Shown in pieces: positions 61,611 to 64,000 of a DNA stretch of 64,000 nt; position 1 is the first letter of the stretch; the number at the start of each line of letters is the position of its first letter. The notes under the pieces are model-generated. The model did not search any database and was not told the origin of the DNA. It saw only the letters and a program-made list of their open reading frames with translations. The translations under genes and the position numbers were made by a program. This stretch comes from Streptomyces sp. TRM68416 (lineage in GTDB: Bacteria; Actinomycetota; Actinomycetes; Streptomycetales; Streptomycetaceae), in contig NZ_JACVWU010000001.1 in assembly GCF_014596915.1 (NCBI RefSeq), forward strand, positions 496,001-560,000. The letters are read 5' to 3'.

Positions 61611-62905
61611 GCCCGCAACTGGTCCTCGGCGCGGTCGCCCTGATCGTCGTCGCCTGGCTCGCCGCCTGCGCGGAGGCGGGCCTGGCACGCGTCTCCAGCT
61701 TCCGCGCCGAGGAGGCCGTACGGTCGGGGCGGCGGGGCAGCGAGAAGCTGGCCCAGGTGGCCGCCGACCCCACCCGCTATCTGAACGTGGCGCTGCTGGT
61801 GCGCGTGGCCTGCGAGATGGCGGCCGCCGCCCTGGTGACGTACGCGTGTCTGCGGTCGGTCGACGGGACCACGCAGGCGCTGCTCGCCGCGATCGGCGTG
61901 ATGGTGCTGGTCAGCTATGTCGCGGTCGGTGTCTCGCCGCGCACCATCGGGCGCCAGCATCCGCTGAACACGGCGACGGCGGCCGCGTACGTGCTGCTGC
62001 CGCTGGCCCGGGTGATGGGTCCGGTCCCGTCGCTGCTGATCCTCATCGGCAACGCCCTCACCCCCGGCAAGGGCTTCCGCCGGGGTCCCTTCGCCTCCGA
62101 GGCCGAGTTGCGCGCGCTGGTCGACCTGGCCGAGAAGGAGTCGCTCATCGAGGACGAGGAGCGCCGCATGGTGCACTCGGTCTTCGAGCTGGGGGACACG
62201 CTGGTGCGGGAGGTGATGGTGCCGCGGACGGATCTCGTCGTCATCGAGCGGTACAAGACCATCCGGCAGGCGCTGACGCTGGCGCTCAGGTCGGGTTTCT
62301 CGCGCATCCCCGTCACCGGGGAGAGCGAGGACGACATCGTCGGGATCGTGTATCTCAAGGACCTGGCCCGCAAGACGCACATCAGCCGGGACGCCGAGAG
62401 CGAGCTGGTGTCCACGGCGATGCGGCCTGCGGCCTTCGTGCCGGACACCAAGAACGCCGGCGATCTGCTGCGCGAGATGCAGAAGGACCGTACGCACGTG
62501 GCCGTCGTCATCGACGAGTACGGCGGCACGGCGGGCATCGTCACCATCGAGGACATCCTCGAGGAGATCGTCGGTGAGATCACCGACGAGTACGACCGTG
62601 AGCTGCCGCCGGTGGAGGAGCTGGGCGAGGACCGCTACCGGGTCACCGCCCGCCTGGACATCACCGACCTGGGCGAGCTGTACGGCCTGGACGAGTACGA
62701 CGACGAGGACGTGGAGACGGTCGGCGGGCTGCTGGCGAAGGCGTTGGGGCGGGTGCCCATCGCCGGGGCGTCGTCCGTGGTCGGGCTGCCCGACGGCCGG
62801 GAGCTGCGGCTGACGGCGGAGGCCGCGGCGGGCCGCCGGAACAAGATAGTGACCGTGCTGGTGGAGCCGGTGGGGAACCGGAAGGAAGACGTGGAGGACG
62901 GGTGA
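61607..62905 (+). CDS. CorC/HlyC-family CBS-domain membrane protein
   Basis: 432 residues from ATG 61607. A DUF21/CNNM membrane domain with about four helices fills residues 1-150 ([51 protein letters not shown]). A CBS pair follows at about 195-325 ([74 protein letters not shown]), then the C-terminal CorC/HlyC transporter-associated domain. Proteins of this family take part in magnesium or cobalt efflux. Translation is coupled to ybeY and to the MmcQ gene (GTGA at 62902-62905). Confidence 0.93.
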   Translation: MSPQLVLGAVALIVVAWLAACAEAGLARVSSFRAEEAVRSGRRGSEKLAQVAADPTRYLNVALLVRVACEMAAAALVTYACLRSVDGTTQALLAAIGVMVLVSYVAVGVSPRTIGRQHPLNTATAAAYVLLPLARVMGPVPSLLILIGNALTPGKGFRRGPFASEAELRALVDLAEKESLIEDEERRMVHSVFELGDTLVREVMVPRTDLVVIERYKTIRQALTLALRSGFSRIPVTGESEDDIVGIVYLKDLARKTHISRDAESELVSTAMRPAAFVPDTKNAGDLLREMQKDRTHVAVVIDEYGGTAGIVTIEDILEEIVGEITDEYDRELPPVEELGEDRYRVTARLDITDLGELYGLDEYDDEDVETVGGLLAKALGRVPIAGASSVVGLPDGRELRLTAEAAAGRRNKIVTVLVEPVGNRKEDVEDG

Positions 62906-63261
62906 CCCCGGGTGAGCTGCGTGACTTCTGTCTGTCGTTCAACGCGGCGGAGGAGGATTTTCCGTTCTCCCCGGAGGTCTCCGTGTTCAAGGTGCGGGGC
63001 AAGATGTTCGCGCTGAGCTGGCTCGGTGCCCGGCCCCTGAAGGTCAATCTCAAGTGCGACCCGGAGGACGCGGTCCGGCTGCGTGGCGAGTACGAGGGGC
63101 TGATCGCCCCCGGCTATCACATGAACAAGCGGCACTGGAACACGGTCACCGTCGACGGCGGTCTCCCGGACCGGCTGGTCAGGGAGCTGATCGAGGACTC
63201 CTACGATCTGGTGGTGGCCGGTCTGCCGCGGGCCGAGCGGCTCCGCCTGGACCGGCCCTGA
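62902..63261 (+). CDS. MmcQ/YjbR-family protein
   Basis: 119 residues from GTG 62902, overlapping the previous stop by four bases. A CyaY-like fold: LRDFCLSFNAAEEDFPFSPEVSVFKVRGKMFALSWLG, then VNLKCDPEDAVRLRGEYEGLIAPGYHMNKRHWNTVTVDG and a helix with LIEDSYDLVVAGL. These proteins are small DNA-binding or metabolite-binding proteins of unclear function. It is the fourth gene of the phoH operon. Confidence 0.9.
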   Translation: MTPGELRDFCLSFNAAEEDFPFSPEVSVFKVRGKMFALSWLGARPLKVNLKCDPEDAVRLRGEYEGLIAPGYHMNKRHWNTVTVDGGLPDRLVRELIEDSYDLVVAGLPRAERLRLDRP

Positions 63262-63284
63262 TCGCCACTTCGTATGCTTCCGGC

Positions 63285-63638
63285 ATGACCGAGAGCAACG
63301 CGCTTGACCCCGATGACCGCAAGATCGTCACCCTGGCCCGTTCCGCGCGGGCGCGCAACGGTGTGCCGGAGGGTGCCGCCGTACGGGACGAGACGGGACG
63401 TACGTATGTCGCCGGGACCGTGGCGCTGGAGTCGCTGCGGCTGAGTGCCCTGCGGACGGCCGTGGCGATGGCCGTGGCGTCCGGGGCGAAGTCGCTGGAG
63501 GCGGCGGCGGTCGTGACGGAGGCGGAGTCGGTGGCGGCCGAGGACCTGGCGGCCGTACGGGATCTGGGCGGGGCGGGGACGCCGGTGCTGCTGGCCGGGC
63601 CCGACGGTGCGGTGCGGCTGACGGTTCCCGCGGAGTAG
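63285..63638 (+). CDS. Cytidine deaminase-like protein lacking zinc ligands
   Basis: 117 residues from ATG 63285, 23 bases after the MmcQ gene. The order of elements matches cytidine deaminases (IVTLARSARARNGVPEGAAVRDETGRTYVAGTVALESLRLSALRTAVAMAVASGAKS), but the catalytic CAE is replaced by ALR and the later PCGxC Cys pair is missing (the segment reads AAVRDLGGAGTPVLLAGPDG). It therefore cannot bind zinc or deaminate in the usual way. Positional conservation with ybeY and CorC genes in Streptomyces suggests a retained non-enzymatic role, which is inference. Confidence 0.85.
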   Translation: MTESNALDPDDRKIVTLARSARARNGVPEGAAVRDETGRTYVAGTVALESLRLSALRTAVAMAVASGAKSLEAAAVVTEAESVAAEDLAAVRDLGGAGTPVLLAGPDGAVRLTVPAE

Positions 63639-63696
63639 TCCGGAATTCATCCTTGCCGGGTTCCGTCTCTCGCGCATCAATGGAAACGTAAGTTCC

Positions 63697-63707
63697 GACG
63701 GACCGTC
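63697..63707. promoter_or_regulatory. GACGGACCGTC palindrome upstream of a secreted-protein gene
   Basis: The 11-base core is imperfectly flanked as TTCC and AGATT. On the minus strand it reads ATCTGACGGTCCGTC, identical to the site before the FG-GAP gene. It lies 85 bases before the ATG at 63793. Confidence 0.5.
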
Positions 63708-63792
63708 AGATTCGGCCCTCCCGCAGTGTGTCCGCACCCACCTGCCGAGGACGGGCCGTCGGTCCCCCACACCCGAAGGGATCCGGAACCCC

Positions 63793-64000
63793 ATGAGAGG
63801 CACTCGCTCAGGCACCGGTGCGGCACTCGCGGCCGGGGCGCTCGCCCTGGCCGGGCTCGTCTTCGCACCGGCCGCCGTCGCCGTCGCCCCCACGACGGCG
63901 ACGATCGAGGCGGACTGCGGCTTCTTCGGCGGCGGTGAGGCCACGCTCACCGCCACCCAGGACGGCACCGCCGCCACCATGACCCTCACCTCCTCCGCGA
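63793..64000 (+). CDS. Secreted protein, 5' part
   Basis: The frame from ATG 63793 runs to the window end without a stop (69 codons visible). A Sec signal peptide (MRGTRSGTGAALAAGALALA, cleavage near AVA-VA) is followed by APTTATIEADCGFFGGGEAT, the start of a beta-rich extracellular domain with an early Cys. The family cannot be decided from this part. The GACGGACCGTC palindrome upstream links it to other secreted-protein genes in the window. Confidence 0.75.
   Translation, partial: MRGTRSGTGAALAAGALALAGLVFAPAAVAVAPTTATIEADCGFFGGGEATLTATQDGTAATMTLTSSA

Overview
This is a GC-rich chromosomal window from a Streptomyces-type actinomycete. Reasons: the extreme third-position GC of every gene, GTG starts and ATGA/GTGA gene overlaps, TTA codons confined to three genes, Streptomyces-style regulatory sites (SoxR, GlnR, Zur, CebR, a leucine attenuator), and a gene order that from memory parallels the S. 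coelicolor SCO2478 to SCO2534 core region. I saw no rRNA or tRNA gene, no CRISPR array, no insertion sequence and no prophage. The first and last genes are cut by the window edges.

Layout. 0-5 kb: tail of a secreted thermolysin-type protease, a SoxR-box FMN reductase, a membrane-anchored surface protein with a class F sortase, an HxlR regulator divergent from an imine-reductase-like enzyme, and a TSUP transporter gene broken by a frameshift. 5.5-9.7 kb: assimilatory nitrite reductase operon (FAD oxidoreductase, nirB, nirD) behind a GlnR site. 9.9-14 kb: an exporter, secreted proteins, a Tat-exported PhoX-like protein and an Excalibur surface protein with an LAATG sorting signal. 14-24 kb: ppdK, then a ROK regulator divergent from two glucan/trehalose-type glycosidase genes, then a membrane sulfatase-fold enzyme. 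24.4-30.3 kb: dusB, a small zinc protein, a GNAT behind a perfect CebR-type operator, a TetR/aldo-keto reductase pair, a LysE-type exporter and glyS. 30.5-33.7 kb: the zinc uptake operon znuACB with zur. 33.8-42.2 kb: uppS and recO, then an uncharacterised multigene cassette.

The 35.4-42.2 kb cassette is the most interesting part. It consists of a membrane-anchored coiled-coil/PLD-like protein, proteins of the SCO2521 and SCO2522 types, a MinD/ParA-like ATPase with a variant P-loop, a large SCO2524-type protein, and an SCO2525-type methyltransferase with a TTA codon. Four junctions are overlapped or 1-34 nt apart and the series runs straight into recO and uppS, so it may be co-transcribed with DNA-repair and cell-wall precursor genes. 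Its function is not known to me; the parts suggest a membrane-associated, ATPase-controlled system with development-dependent input through bldA.

42-54 kb: acetyltransferase, secreted aminopeptidase-type hydrolase, class A beta-lactamase, PTP-like phosphatase, an ECF sigma factor with a membrane partner, an FG-GAP protein, a two-component system with an MMPL exporter, and a TerB-like protein. 54-64 kb: leuA with an attenuator, an intracellular protealysin-type peptidase with its emfourin inhibitor, a GH1 beta-glucosidase, a repeat-rich 800-base gap, and the conserved phoH, ybeY, CorC-like, MmcQ, cytidine-deaminase-like series.

Two intergenic regions (23.9-24.4 and 59.25-59.9 kb) carry the same two sequence blocks in inverted orientation with different repeat fillings between them. 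A palindrome of the type TGACGGTCCGTCA precedes three secreted-protein genes. Several small tandem duplications sit exactly on stop codons.
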